From Williamsia muralis (GTDB lineage: Bacteria; Actinomycetota; Actinomycetes; Mycobacteriales; Mycobacteriaceae): 64,000 bases of DNA. This document shows positions 35,007-44,856 of this stretch, in pieces. The notes under the pieces were generated by a model. The model was not told the DNA's origin and did not search any database. It saw only the letters and a program-made list of their open reading frames with translations. Location of the stretch: contig NZ_PEBD01000004.1 in the NCBI RefSeq assembly GCF_002735905.1, forward strand, positions 744,001 through 808,000, read 5' to 3'. Within the stretch, counting starts at the first letter, position 1. Each line of letters begins with the position of its first letter. The translations under genes and the position numbers were made by a program.

Positions 35007-36224
35007 TCAAGGCTGACGCGTCTCCCGTTTCGGTTTCATTAGTTCGGCGTCAATAAGGTTGGTTACCAGCGATTCAGTTAATTGTGGAGGAACGGCGTTT
35101 CCAATGATGACTGCCAATTCTTTGCGCCCGGCCGCTGCTTCGAATGTGAAGTAGTCGGGGAATCCCTGAATTCGCGCCGCTTCGTGCGGTGTGAGGCTAC
35201 GGGGTTGCGACGGATGCACGAACCTACCCTGTCCTATACTCCCGAACCCACTTGTGATCGTTTGCGCCGGTCGATCCCAGCGAAGTCGGCCATACATGGA
35301 GTTATATGAATGTTTTCCCTGATGACACGGTGGGCGCAGCGAGTTTGGAAGGTCGTAGGCGTCGTTCTCAAAGAGCCACGTCATACGCTGTACGTTCTGG
35401 ATTGAAGCTCGTGATGGTACATCGAGCCAGGAACGGCTGCCTGCGTGCTCAAGGTCACCGATTGCCCACCGGAGCGTGCGGCTAGGCCTCTCGTCGAAGG
35501 TCAGGAGGCTCGCAAACTCAAGTCCTTCTCTTACGGAATCGCGTCGCGCGGCGACCAAGATGTGCCGCTTGCGCCGCTGCGGCACGCCAACCCGAATGAG
35601 CTCGACGACCGCATCGGTCACGACGTATCCAGCATTGTGGAGGGAAGCCGTCGCTACCTTTACGACGTGCTCCGAGTCGTGGACGACGGCTGGGACGTTC
35701 TCGATCACGACAACCGAAGGTTTGAGGACTTCTGCAGCGCGCGCCATCCGAAGATATAGGCGATTTTTCGGGTCTGCTCGGCGAGTGTGGTTGTTCAGGC
35801 TGCTGTGGCCTTGGCATGGTGGACCCCCCAGAATTAGATCCACATTACCGATCGATGAGCGCGTTCTGCGCTCTGTCGGCGTGAGGTCGGAGCCAAGGTC
35901 GCCATCAAATAGCGACTCGACCAGCGCGACTTCAGTCTTGGCGGTGGGGAAGTTTTGACCGAAGACGCGGATCGGTGTGCCCTCCGAGTCCACCGCAAGC
36001 CGAACCTCAATGCCGAGGTTCTTTCGGCTTGCCGCTTGCGCGACCCCGAGCGTCAGTCCGCCGCAGCCCGCGAAGAGGTCTACAACTGAAAGCACCGGGC
36101 TTGAACATTCAAAGTTGGGTCGCACCTCCCCCCGCAGGGAGTGCAAGTCCATCGCGAGTGTCCCCTCTCGGAGCGAACGGGCTGAGGTCATCACCTGATG
36201 GACGCTACAGAAGCTATCTGACAT
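35007..36224 (-). CDS. DNA (cytosine-5) methyltransferase, island copy 1
   Basis: 405 residues. C5-methyltransferase motifs in order: I, VVDLFAGCGGLTLGVA near residues 48-62; IV, ILGGPPCQGHSSL with catalytic Cys137; VI, IENV near 175; VIII, GVPQRRKRHILVAAR; IX-X, 'RSLTPHEAARIQGFPDYF' and 'IIGNAVPPQLTESLV'. It methylates cytosine at C5 in a specific duplex site; the target-recognition region lies between VIII and IX. It diverges from the DptF-like gene, so it is a candidate self-marking enzyme for the adjacent restriction-like trio. Possible starts are ATG 36224 or internal Met codons about 12 or 25 residues in. Confidence 0.93.
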   Translation of the reverse strand: MSDSFCSVHQVMTSARSLREGTLAMDLHSLRGEVRPNFECSSPVLSVVDLFAGCGGLTLGVAQAASRKNLGIEVRLAVDSEGTPIRVFGQNFPTAKTEVALVESLFDGDLGSDLTPTERRTRSSIGNVDLILGGPPCQGHSSLNNHTRRADPKNRLYLRMARAAEVLKPSVVVIENVPAVVHDSEHVVKVATASLHNAGYVVTDAVVELIRVGVPQRRKRHILVAARRDSVREGLEFASLLTFDERPSRTLRWAIGDLEHAGSRSWLDVPSRASIQNVQRMTWLFENDAYDLPNSLRPPCHQGKHSYNSMYGRLRWDRPAQTITSGFGSIGQGRFVHPSQPRSLTPHEAARIQGFPDYFTFEAAAGRKELAVIIGNAVPPQLTESLVTNLIDAELMKPKRETRQP

Positions 36225-36462
36225 GAGCGCTCAGTGACCGTGGAGTCACTCCAGCGAGCTACCGGGCGGGGACCTCCTAGACGATTGCGGCCGGTGCATC
36301 GCTGCGAGTAAGACCTTTAGCGCTAGAGAATCAGGGATAAGGGACCGATTCGTCCGCACACCCGCGGCCATGCGTCGATCGGAACAGCCGTATGCTCCAC
36401 AATTGTCGGGCGCTGCCGGTATCTTCGCACGGGCTGATGACAATCGAGTAGATGAGGCGTGC

Positions 36463-38214
36463 ATGACTCTGGAAGTAAATCCGCACGTACTGCGTCTGCG
36501 CGGCTTTCAGCCCTTCCAAACTGGCAGTGCCGAGCTTGTCTACGAGCACACCAAACCCGGGGACAGGCACTTTGAGCCGGTGACGCTGGGCTTCCTGGAA
36601 ATGCTCATCGAAGACGGAGACGTACGTTTAGTCGTCTTAACAGGTGACGCCGGGCACGGAAAGACCACTCTCTGCGCCCGCGTGCTAGAGCGGTTGGGGC
36701 TAGATTCTGTGGAGGCGCACCGCGCAATCCGGCAACGTGGCCATGGGGTAGAAGAAGTTGCGCGGACTCATAGCGGTCGATCGCTGAGACTGCTCAGTGA
36801 CCTCAGTGAGTCGCCTCGGGAGTCCGCTGCCCCGCTCCTAGCTCGATTGGTCGACACACCCCCCGACGCGGTCACGATCATCTGCGCCAACGAGGGACAC
36901 CTACGCAATTGTGTAAGTGCGGACGTGACTGGACGATCTCAGGTAATTATCGAGACTCTCGTAGACGGCATCGAGTTCGGAACGGTCGCGAACCAGCAAT
37001 CTGGTGTTTGCGTCATCAATCTCAATTTTCAGTCCACCGCACCGGACCAGGGAGACGGATTGGTGGATTGGGCGATTCGAGAATGGGCAGCCGACGGTAG
37101 GCGATGGCGTCCCTGTCAACGCTGTGAAGCCAGACATGTGTGCCCAATATATGCGAACCATCAGAGCCTTTCCGATAGTGAGCGAGGCACTATGCGGCGT
37201 GGTGGCATTCGGAGCTTATTCTCTACGGCCGAACGAATGGGATCAGTAATCACAACGCGCCAGGCGCTCGCGGCAATTTCGTATGCTGTGACCGGCGGGT
37301 TGACCTGCCAGGATGTACATCGAAAATATACCCGTGGGCAAGGGAATGTTTGGCAATATCCACACCTTTACCACCAGGCCATCTTTGCTGATCTGTTGTC
37401 GGCCTCTAACCGCGGCCAGGTCCCAGCGTTCTCATCGTTGCGTCAGCTAGATCCAGGATCCGTTTCGCTTAGAGAGTTCGACGATCAGCTAGAGCCAGAC
37501 GACGTACCCATCACTTTTCTTCCACCGAAACTGAACGACGACCAAAGTGTGCGTTCCCGGCGCGAAGCGCTTCGGCAATCAGATCTTATGAAGTCTCACA
37601 TCGGATTTCTCCGCAGGTTTGAGTTCTTTGAAAGCGGTACTGATCACGCTCGTCGCATGGGCCTACTTTCTGGCACGGAGTTCGTCGAGATCGCCACCGG
37701 ATCTGCGCCTAGGGTAGAGGTCCGCGACACGCTGCTGCGGGGGCTTGAGGCCGTGCAAGGCGTCCGGCGCCCTGGAGAGTCCCCAGATTTCCTGGTCCTC
37801 GATCCGGCGTTCTTCTCGCATCGGAACCGAGCCGCTGTCATCTCTGCGCGCGTGCAGGGCATTAACGTTAACGTTAAATCTCACGTGCAGCATTGGGCGG
37901 AGTCGTGTACCGAGCAGCCAATCATGCCTATCGCTGTCGAGTGGTCGAGCCGAACGGTGTATTTAAAGATCTCAGGTTCGAGCGGAAACGTGACTATTCC
38001 GTTAAACCTTATGCTTTTTGAATTGCTTCGCCGATGGGCGGGCGGTCTGACGACGCGGGGTCAATATGAAGGCGAGATCCGCAGTCTAACGAGATTGCTT
38101 GCCACGTTGGCACCCCCCGAGTCGGGTACCGACGAGATTGAAGTATTGGTCAACGGGGAGCGACGATCATTGACAATCGATGTCGGTGATCGTATTCGCT
38201 CGGGAGGGCTTTGA
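36463..38214 (+). CDS. DptF-like P-loop ATPase of a putative restriction trio
   Basis: 583 residues from ATG 36463 (MTLEVNPHVLRLRGF); an in-frame ATG at 36370 would add 31 residues that look non-coding. Walker A is VVLTGDAGHGKTTLCARVLE, GDAGHGKT at residues 61-68. A Cys cluster C218-x2-C221-x6-C228 follows (CQRCEARHVCPI). Length, single ATPase domain, Cys cluster and position before two coupled genes, the last with an FtsK motor, resemble DptF/SspF of phosphorothioate-dependent restriction. This is architectural inference; BREX-type ATPases are an alternative. Codon use is AT-richer than the flanking chromosome. Confidence 0.65.
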   Translation: MTLEVNPHVLRLRGFQPFQTGSAELVYEHTKPGDRHFEPVTLGFLEMLIEDGDVRLVVLTGDAGHGKTTLCARVLERLGLDSVEAHRAIRQRGHGVEEVARTHSGRSLRLLSDLSESPRESAAPLLARLVDTPPDAVTIICANEGHLRNCVSADVTGRSQVIIETLVDGIEFGTVANQQSGVCVINLNFQSTAPDQGDGLVDWAIREWAADGRRWRPCQRCEARHVCPIYANHQSLSDSERGTMRRGGIRSLFSTAERMGSVITTRQALAAISYAVTGGLTCQDVHRKYTRGQGNVWQYPHLYHQAIFADLLSASNRGQVPAFSSLRQLDPGSVSLREFDDQLEPDDVPITFLPPKLNDDQSVRSRREALRQSDLMKSHIGFLRRFEFFESGTDHARRMGLLSGTEFVEIATGSAPRVEVRDTLLRGLEAVQGVRRPGESPDFLVLDPAFFSHRNRAAVISARVQGINVNVKSHVQHWAESCTEQPIMPIAVEWSSRTVYLKISGSSGNVTIPLNLMLFELLRRWAGGLTTRGQYEGEIRSLTRLLATLAPPESGTDEIEVLVNGERRSLTIDVGDRIRSGGL

Positions 38215-38215
38215 G

Positions 38216-39565
38216 ATGGCGGCGCGTGATCGAGGTGGGGCAGAATTAGTTAAGGAAGTTTTTGGCGTCAACCTCCAAGAACAAGGCAGAGGTTTTTATG
38301 TCGCTCTCGAACTATTGGCAATTGCTAGGGGAGTTGTTAACCATTCTCCAGAAAACTTGTTGGATCCGGACGAATCGCCAATTCGAATCGACCGCATCTC
38401 TCATGATATCGCGCGTCGAATTGCAGTAGGCAGCGACGTCGATCGCGAAAAACTTGACGAGGCACTCCAAGGTGCGAGTACACACGAAACACTTGAGGCC
38501 TTATTCGCCTCGCTCATTGTCGAGATTCCCGGCAGAAGGAAAGCTCCGCGTTGGTTCGCAGCTCACCTCTATCCTTTCGTCGGAGAGCTTGTACATTACG
38601 ATGCCGTGGAACGCCGCGGCAAGCCTGCGATTGAGCGATACTTCTTTCGCGACGGCGGTGGCTGGGCGTACTACGTTCTGCGAACCGATCGCGACACATC
38701 CCGCCGAAACGCAACGCGCAACGCAATGAAAGATCTTGTAGGAAACAGCAACACTTCGTTGGGTCGCGTTGCGGCGGCCCTGAGTTCTCACGATTCAGCA
38801 CGTAGCCTGCCGTTCGACGAGTTGTCAGAATCAGAGACGCAGAGCTTTGATTCCGTCAGTCCGTGGCCAGATCTCTTACGCAGTGGGATCAATTCGATCG
38901 TCACGCGCGTGGGGGCCCCACGGGCACAGCGAATTGAGCGTTTGATGCATTGGGTTCCTTACTGCCTAGCACGGCACCAACTGCATCTGGCGCGGCGACA
39001 CCAAGGCTTTGATAGGGAAGCGATTCTCGTCGACGCCACTCGAAACACGAACCCGCTTCGCAGGGGTTCCCAGGAGCAACTGGAAGCATTCCGCGGTCAG
39101 ATTGTAGCTGCGTTGATCAGCCACGCGGTCAAAAAGCATGCAGATGCTGCTGAATCCGGTGACGACCAAGATGTTTCTCGCTGGGAGACGTACACGTCGG
39201 CCAACGCAAACTACACTAAATCTCCTCGCGCATTCTTCTCAGAAAGCCTAGCTGCCGTGGGTGCGTTGAATTCGACAGTAGGGCGGCGGCACTTTACTTT
39301 TAAGCCCCCGCTTCTTGAGTCTGTAGTTTCAGCGCTGATTCCGCCGAATACCGAGGTGGAGTACTACGATTTTTGCGCTCGCTTGTTTGCCGAACTGGGG
39401 ATTGTGATCGACGATAGATCTGCGGGGAAAGCTGGGTTTACCTCCTCAATAGATGCTGGGGTTTTCGTACTGAACTCAGATGCGTTCAAAGCCCGCCTGC
39501 GATCTATTGGACTTTTAACTCATTATTCTGACGCCACAAGCATAGTCCACGGAGATCAGCGATGA
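38216..39565 (+). CDS. DptG-like protein of the putative restriction trio
   Basis: 449 residues from ATG 38216, one base after the preceding stop; its own stop overlaps the next ATG (ATGA). It has no P-loop and no obvious nuclease motif. It is mixed alpha-helical with 'FRDGGGWAYYVLRTDRDTSR' and a C-terminal domain (GVFVLNSDAFKARLRSIGLL) that resembles a winged-helix-like end. Its size and place between an ATPase and a very large FtsK-type protein are those of DptG/SspG. The function of that family is poorly understood; it is thought to bridge ATPase and motor subunits. The identification is contextual. Confidence 0.6.
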   Translation: MAARDRGGAELVKEVFGVNLQEQGRGFYVALELLAIARGVVNHSPENLLDPDESPIRIDRISHDIARRIAVGSDVDREKLDEALQGASTHETLEALFASLIVEIPGRRKAPRWFAAHLYPFVGELVHYDAVERRGKPAIERYFFRDGGGWAYYVLRTDRDTSRRNATRNAMKDLVGNSNTSLGRVAAALSSHDSARSLPFDELSESETQSFDSVSPWPDLLRSGINSIVTRVGAPRAQRIERLMHWVPYCLARHQLHLARRHQGFDREAILVDATRNTNPLRRGSQEQLEAFRGQIVAALISHAVKKHADAAESGDDQDVSRWETYTSANANYTKSPRAFFSESLAAVGALNSTVGRRHFTFKPPLLESVVSALIPPNTEVEYYDFCARLFAELGIVIDDRSAGKAGFTSSIDAGVFVLNSDAFKARLRSIGLLTHYSDATSIVHGDQR

Positions 39566-42500
39566 CTGCGAATGTTGAGAGTATTGTAGGGAGTGTCGTC
39601 GCGCTTACTGCGCAAAGAATGCTCACCCAGGGGGTGGGAGGAGCTCGGCCTGCCCTTCGAGTCACGGGTTTCAAGGCGGAAGAAACAGTGGCAGCAGTTC
39701 AGCATCTACTAGTTTCAGCGAGGCCTGCGATTGAGGGTCTAATAGTCAAGGTCGGAACACGGCAGGCAATCGAGGGTATTCCCGGGGAGATGTTACTTGG
39801 CGATGAAGAGACACTGACATACTGGCGGAATCGCGAGGTTTCCGCAATCCTGCTTTTCGATTGGGATGTACAGGGCGACCAAGAGGGACTCGCTGCAATA
39901 ACACGCCTAGACGATTACAGTCTCCTCAATTCTTCTGATTCTGATGAAGTTAAGGTGATTCTTCGCGACGTCGTTGGCTCGGCGTGGAAAGCAGTCGCCG
40001 GGACTGCGACCGTACCGAGCAAGTTGACATCGGTGTTGAGTGAAGTTCGCGAGGCCATTGTTCCAAACGATCGTCTATCGCTACGGCGCTGGGTGGCATA
40101 CGTATTGAAGACCTGCGAACTCGCTAACTCCACGGACCTCTTGACGCCGGAATTGGTCTCCCGTGCTGCGGGAGAGGCGCTATTCGCACTAGGTCTTTTC
40201 GCTGACCATTTACTGTTCGATGTGGCAAATGCTGCGCGGTCTCGGCTCACCAAGAACCTGAATGTGAGTGATCTCCGGCAGCCAAGCGGCGCCGCCATCG
40301 CGGACGACGATTTGCGCGAACGAATTGAATCATTCGAACCGCCTCAAACGTTTCTAGCGAGTTCGGGCCTGTCGGTCGAAACTACGAGGGCGCTTATGCG
40401 ACGAGTTCTGCAGGGAGGTGATGAGGCGCGAGCGTCCATTGACCTGCAGCTATGGCTACTTCTGTTCGACCGTAGGCCGGATCGTAGAGGTCTTGGTTCG
40501 CATTTTCGCGAGGATCTTGCACGGCAGGACTCGACACGCGTCGAAGAATTTGATGACCTTGAGGTTGAACCGGGTCTGAACGACAGTGACCAAGAAGCTG
40601 CCGAACGGCTAGTGCGGGCGGAGCCGCCCGAAGATCTTGCAGCACTCGTCGAAATCGTGTCACCGAAACTCCGCCGGCAGGTGCAGAAGGTCGCCTTTCC
40701 TGACGCACAACTTGCGCCAGACCCGCTGAGAGCGATATTGCATGGAGTACACGTCCTCGATGACGGTGAAGAGCATAGTGTTGCATTGAAGTTGGAAGGG
40801 CTCACCCAAGCCTCGCCGTGGACCAGATGGCTGTTCGCGATTCTGTACGGGCGCACGTTGTTACAAATGGCGGAGTTGACTGTAGATTCACGTCTCCAAT
40901 TCGCCGTCGATGGTCGTCTTTGCAATTTTCTACGACCCGAGGATGGTGGTTCTGCCGACGAATTCGACCCCGCCGAAGCGTGGGGTCCGGTTCGCCTATG
41001 CCTTGAGATGAATGGGGTAGGCGCACGGAGGTTTCGTTGGGATCCTTCAAGTACGCCGGGTTTGCCGGGGTTGGGGGCGCTGCTGAGCGGTTTGAATTTC
41101 GATCCCGGCCAAAAGTTCGAAACAGGATTTGACAACTTTTTTGACGGCTTGCTACTTCCTACAGAATGGGCTAGTAGGCGTGGCGAAAGCCGTCCATTGG
41201 GACCATTTTCGGCGCGACTATCTGAACTGCGACATCGACACGCGGCTGCGTGGCGGGAGGGCATAGACGCGGATTTGTTGGACGCGTATGTTGCTGCGTG
41301 GGAACCAGTGGTCAATGAGGCGCGAGCGATCCTGGTGCCGGCGAATTCGCCTGATCAGGATCTGGCTGGCGTGGTACTGACTGACATCCTGCAGCTATCT
41401 GACGATAAGCTTGTTATGCTCGGATCCCATCCCCTTCGCCTTCGTTGGCTGGCAAGCCACCTGAGAAGGATGACTGAGCTTTCCATAATTGCTCTATCGC
41501 GCGGCTTGAACCTAAACCTTGAGAACACAGAATTGTTTTTTGAGTGGATCCAACGTATTTCACCCCACGGGACTCCGCCGTTAGTAGTAGGCGAGGACGA
41601 AACTGTGGCGATTGCTGTACGAGAGTCCGCCGGGCACGAAGAGTACACACCGATCAGCGGCCGAGCCTCTCAGGGCCGTGACTGGCTGGCTGCTGTTGAC
41701 GATGCAGCAGTTGATGAGTTGGTGAAGGTGTCGGTCTCGTACGTCGAGACGTATCCACATAAACGGGACGGATTGGTCGTTCTTCTGCTTGATCGTGATG
41801 GCACGACCCAGCTACCTACGCGATTGGCGAGACGTCTCCGTGCGCGCGTCTCGGGTGTTCGATTGGAATTAATAGTGTTTAGCGATCGTAGGAACCATCA
41901 TGACCTTGTACAGGCGTTCGATTCGGAGTTCGGGGAGGATGAACTCCCGGAGGGCAGGCTATTCCCGGAGGTTCAACTGCTGCTGCAACATTGGTCGACC
42001 GAATCGGATCCCGACCTGAGGGGTTTCATCGACCGCGTTGATCTGGCTTTGGCCCCTGCCCTCTTTGGAACTCGGACTACCCTCCATGCCAAAACCAAGG
42101 ACTCGACAGCGTTTATCGCTGGTAAATACGATCCCCTGCTTCACGATTCAAGTCATGACCTTCGAGAGTCCAGCCAGAATGTTGTCAGGGCGATGCTTCC
42201 ATCGCAGAGCGATCCGTTGCTTGAGTCATGGTCCACACTATGCGTAAGACACGATGCACATTCAGCCGTTGCGCCGCAGCAGGAGTTGAACACCGACTAC
42301 TTCGAGATGCAAGTTAGATTCGATCAGCGACAGAAGCTCTTTATCGAGCTGCACAGAATCGCGCACTGGGTCGTAACACTAGATGCTTTTGTGGGGCGCG
42401 ATCAAATTGATGCTCTTGAGGATAAGCCGGATGTAATTCTCGTACGCCCCGGAGTCGGAAAGAATGAGGCCTACACCCTAATAGTTAGTTCAGGTACCGG

Positions 42501-44481
42501 CCGTCGATTTGTCGCTAAGCGGCTCGGTCGGAAGCTGGCCGAGATGCGATTGGTCGAGGGACACACCAATCATGTTGCCGAGCGAATATATGACGTCGGA
42601 CGAAATGTGGTCCCAGGCGCCGTGCTTCGTGCACTCGGGATCGGGAGTGCGGCGAGTGAGATTGTCGGTTTGGTCGCCAGTAGATTTGCCGTCGAACGAT
42701 GGCGTCCCTCGTCTTTGGATCGTCCACATCTCGTTGTCTGGCTAAGCTTCGATGAGTTGCAAGATTGGTTCGGACGAGTCCAACGCACTCGCGCCGACCT
42801 TGGGCGATTCACGTTTACTCTCGAAGATGACGACACGATGCGACTTGACATCTTAGTGGTTGAATCGAAATTCCGTCAGATTTTCGACGTTGGAATTGCA
42901 GAACAGCAACTCGACCGGACAATTGATCTATGCCGTGCTGCGTTCGCGTCAGGCGACACGACTCCAGACGACAGCGCTTTTTGGCTACAAGAGCTAGCCG
43001 CTGCTATAGAGCGGACGAGCGGGTTAGTGCTACCGAGCTGCGATCTACCTGCGCGCACCATTCAGGAGCTGGGCACACAGTCGCTGATGCAAACAGTTAT
43101 GGGCTCGATCTTTTCCGGTCAAATTGTCCTCGGTGAAGTGGGAGGGGTCGCGGTTGCGATCGCGGCAGCTAATGAATCTCCGGCGCCACCCATTGGTAAC
43201 CTCGGACGGCACAGCTTGCTCCGCATTAATCGGCTGGAACTCAAGCAGATCATCGAATGCATAGTGCGTCGCGAAGAACCGAGCGCACGGATATGGAGTC
43301 TCGAAGACTCGGGTGGACACATTGGCGCGCGACCCTTCGAGTTGTCTGACGCTGCTTCGAATGGAACTTCTGTGGACGGTGCAGGGACTTCGCAGTCTGA
43401 CCTCCGGCCTGGTCAAAAAGCTGCCGAAGAGAACGGTTTGGGAGCCTCGGAGCTGCGACGGCGATACGAGCAGTTGCTAGATGTTCTGGATCAGCACAAA
43501 GTTGCAGTTGAGCCAGCATTGAACGACCCATGGATTGAAGGACCCGGTTTTTATGTGCTCCGTGTCACTCCGCAAACTGGAATCACAGCTGATCGAGTTG
43601 TCAACCGGGTCAAGGAGATTGCGCTAGCGCTCCGATTGCCATCGGAGCTTCAGATCCGTACTTCCCTGGATCGCGGGAACATTGTTTTTGAGGTACCTAA
43701 GTCGCCCGACGAACGATACGCGGCTTCGGCTCAGGCGTTATGGGATCGGTGCCCGGTTGATCTTGGTCGACTAAAAGTACCCGTTGGTGTTGACATCTCT
43801 GGAGAAGCTGTATCGATCGAGTTCTCGTCGCCCGACTCTCCGCATTTGCTTGTTGCCGGCACAACTGGGAGCGGCAAATCGGTCGCGCTGGAGACGATCC
43901 TTCGCGGCCTGTGCCGATATCCGGAAGAGCTGGTTCGGCTTCGACTGGTCGATCCTAAAGGTACTGAGTTGCTCGATTTCGAAGAAGATCCCCACGTTGA
44001 CGGTGCGATTGGGGTCTATCCGGAGGACGCAATCGAAATGCTAGAGGCAGCGGTCATGGAGATGGAGAACCGCTATCTGTTGATGAGGCCGGTTCGCGCA
44101 AGAAGTCTCGTGGATTACAACATGACGGTGGAACCAGAAGACCGCAAGCCGTGGGTGATTATCGTGCTCGACGAATACGCAGATCTGACCAGCGACCCTA
44201 CAGAAAAAGCAGCGATTGAGGGTCTACTGCGTCGTTTGGCGGCTAAGGCTAGAGCCGCTGGTATACACATTATTGCGGCGACGCAGCGCCCGAGTGCGGA
44301 TGTTATTTCAACGACCATTCGATCCAATTTGCCATCCCAGCTCGCTTTGCGCGTAAAGACTGCGACGGATAGTAGAATTATCATGGATGAGAGTGGTGCA
44401 GAAGCACTCGCGGGTCAAGGCGATGCGTTCCTTCGTACAGCTCGAGGCGTTCGGCGGATTCAAGTAGCGTGGGCCGGCTGA
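39562..44481 (+). CDS. DptH-like giant protein with C-terminal FtsK/HerA motor
   Basis: 1639 residues. The first about 1,400 show no motif I can name. The C-terminal about 240 residues are a complete FtsK/SpoIIIE motor: 'LLVAGTTGSGKSVALETILR' (Walker A at residues 1433-1440), 'WVIIVLDEYADL' (Walker B near 1533-1541), 'HIIAATQRPSADVISTTIRS' and ALAGQGDAFL. The arrangement (very long N-terminal region plus terminal motor) matches DptH/SspH of phosphorothioate-dependent restriction, predicted to translocate or unwind foreign DNA. Coupled by ATGA overlap to the DptG-like gene. No separate nuclease motif was seen in the N-terminal part, though a diverged one cannot be excluded by eye. Confidence 0.65.
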   Translation: MTANVESIVGSVVALTAQRMLTQGVGGARPALRVTGFKAEETVAAVQHLLVSARPAIEGLIVKVGTRQAIEGIPGEMLLGDEETLTYWRNREVSAILLFDWDVQGDQEGLAAITRLDDYSLLNSSDSDEVKVILRDVVGSAWKAVAGTATVPSKLTSVLSEVREAIVPNDRLSLRRWVAYVLKTCELANSTDLLTPELVSRAAGEALFALGLFADHLLFDVANAARSRLTKNLNVSDLRQPSGAAIADDDLRERIESFEPPQTFLASSGLSVETTRALMRRVLQGGDEARASIDLQLWLLLFDRRPDRRGLGSHFREDLARQDSTRVEEFDDLEVEPGLNDSDQEAAERLVRAEPPEDLAALVEIVSPKLRRQVQKVAFPDAQLAPDPLRAILHGVHVLDDGEEHSVALKLEGLTQASPWTRWLFAILYGRTLLQMAELTVDSRLQFAVDGRLCNFLRPEDGGSADEFDPAEAWGPVRLCLEMNGVGARRFRWDPSSTPGLPGLGALLSGLNFDPGQKFETGFDNFFDGLLLPTEWASRRGESRPLGPFSARLSELRHRHAAAWREGIDADLLDAYVAAWEPVVNEARAILVPANSPDQDLAGVVLTDILQLSDDKLVMLGSHPLRLRWLASHLRRMTELSIIALSRGLNLNLENTELFFEWIQRISPHGTPPLVVGEDETVAIAVRESAGHEEYTPISGRASQGRDWLAAVDDAAVDELVKVSVSYVETYPHKRDGLVVLLLDRDGTTQLPTRLARRLRARVSGVRLELIVFSDRRNHHDLVQAFDSEFGEDELPEGRLFPEVQLLLQHWSTESDPDLRGFIDRVDLALAPALFGTRTTLHAKTKDSTAFIAGKYDPLLHDSSHDLRESSQNVVRAMLPSQSDPLLESWSTLCVRHDAHSAVAPQQELNTDYFEMQVRFDQRQKLFIELHRIAHWVVTLDAFVGRDQIDALEDKPDVILVRPGVGKNEAYTLIVSSGTGRRFVAKRLGRKLAEMRLVEGHTNHVAERIYDVGRNVVPGAVLRALGIGSAASEIVGLVASRFAVERWRPSSLDRPHLVVWLSFDELQDWFGRVQRTRADLGRFTFTLEDDDTMRLDILVVESKFRQIFDVGIAEQQLDRTIDLCRAAFASGDTTPDDSAFWLQELAAAIERTSGLVLPSCDLPARTIQELGTQSLMQTVMGSIFSGQIVLGEVGGVAVAIAAANESPAPPIGNLGRHSLLRINRLELKQIIECIVRREEPSARIWSLEDSGGHIGARPFELSDAASNGTSVDGAGTSQSDLRPGQKAAEENGLGASELRRRYEQLLDVLDQHKVAVEPALNDPWIEGPGFYVLRVTPQTGITADRVVNRVKEIALALRLPSELQIRTSLDRGNIVFEVPKSPDERYAASAQALWDRCPVDLGRLKVPVGVDISGEAVSIEFSSPDSPHLLVAGTTGSGKSVALETILRGLCRYPEELVRLRLVDPKGTELLDFEEDPHVDGAIGVYPEDAIEMLEAAVMEMENRYLLMRPVRARSLVDYNMTVEPEDRKPWVIIVLDEYADLTSDPTEKAAIEGLLRRLAAKARAAGIHIIAATQRPSADVISTTIRSNLPSQLALRVKTATDSRIIMDESGAEALAGQGDAFLRTARGVRRIQVAWAG

Positions 44482-44577
44482 GAACGCCCTATTCCTCGAC
44501 GGACATCGACTTGGGTGTGAAGGAGAACGAGAGTTCCGACTCTTTCATGCCTGCAGGTTGACGCCCGGGGGTGGTCA

Positions 44578-44856
44578 ATGTCAGCACCTACGATCGTAGG
44601 GCAGCTCATCCAGGAATCCCGACGGCAACCGGGCAGTTCGGTACATCTAGAGACCATTCCGGGGCGAAGGATTGGGTTCTTCTGCGGGGCCGTTCGGCAT
44701 GAACGCTCTGTGTGCCGGTGTTCTGACGTCACCATTTGTGAAATGGCGAGAAATCCTCGAGGATGCTTGAGTGCGGGCAGCGGGATTGTTCTCGGGAGTG
44801 GGTGGGATCGAGCGTGGTCTCGACCTCGCAGGTGTATCTACGGAGATGCTGTGTGA
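44578..44856 (+). CDS. Short frame upstream of methyltransferase 2, possibly a gene remnant
   Basis: A 92-codon frame begins at an ATG behind a GGGGGTGG site and reads MSAPTIVGQLIQESRRQPGS, a plausible protein start. Its last 29 codons run over the start of the methyltransferase gene in another frame and lose protein character. It may be the 5' remnant of a deleted gene. The preceding 96 bases after the DptH-like stop hold nothing else recognisable. Confidence 0.3.
   Translation: MSAPTIVGQLIQESRRQPGSSVHLETIPGRRIGFFCGAVRHERSVCRCSDVTICEMARNPRGCLSAGSGIVLGSGWDRAWSRPRRCIYGDAV

Noticed and set aside
36370-36462. 31-residue N-terminal extension of the DptF-like protein
   Set aside because: The extension reads as non-coding composition and overlaps the divergent promoter region; ATG 36463 follows a GAGG site.
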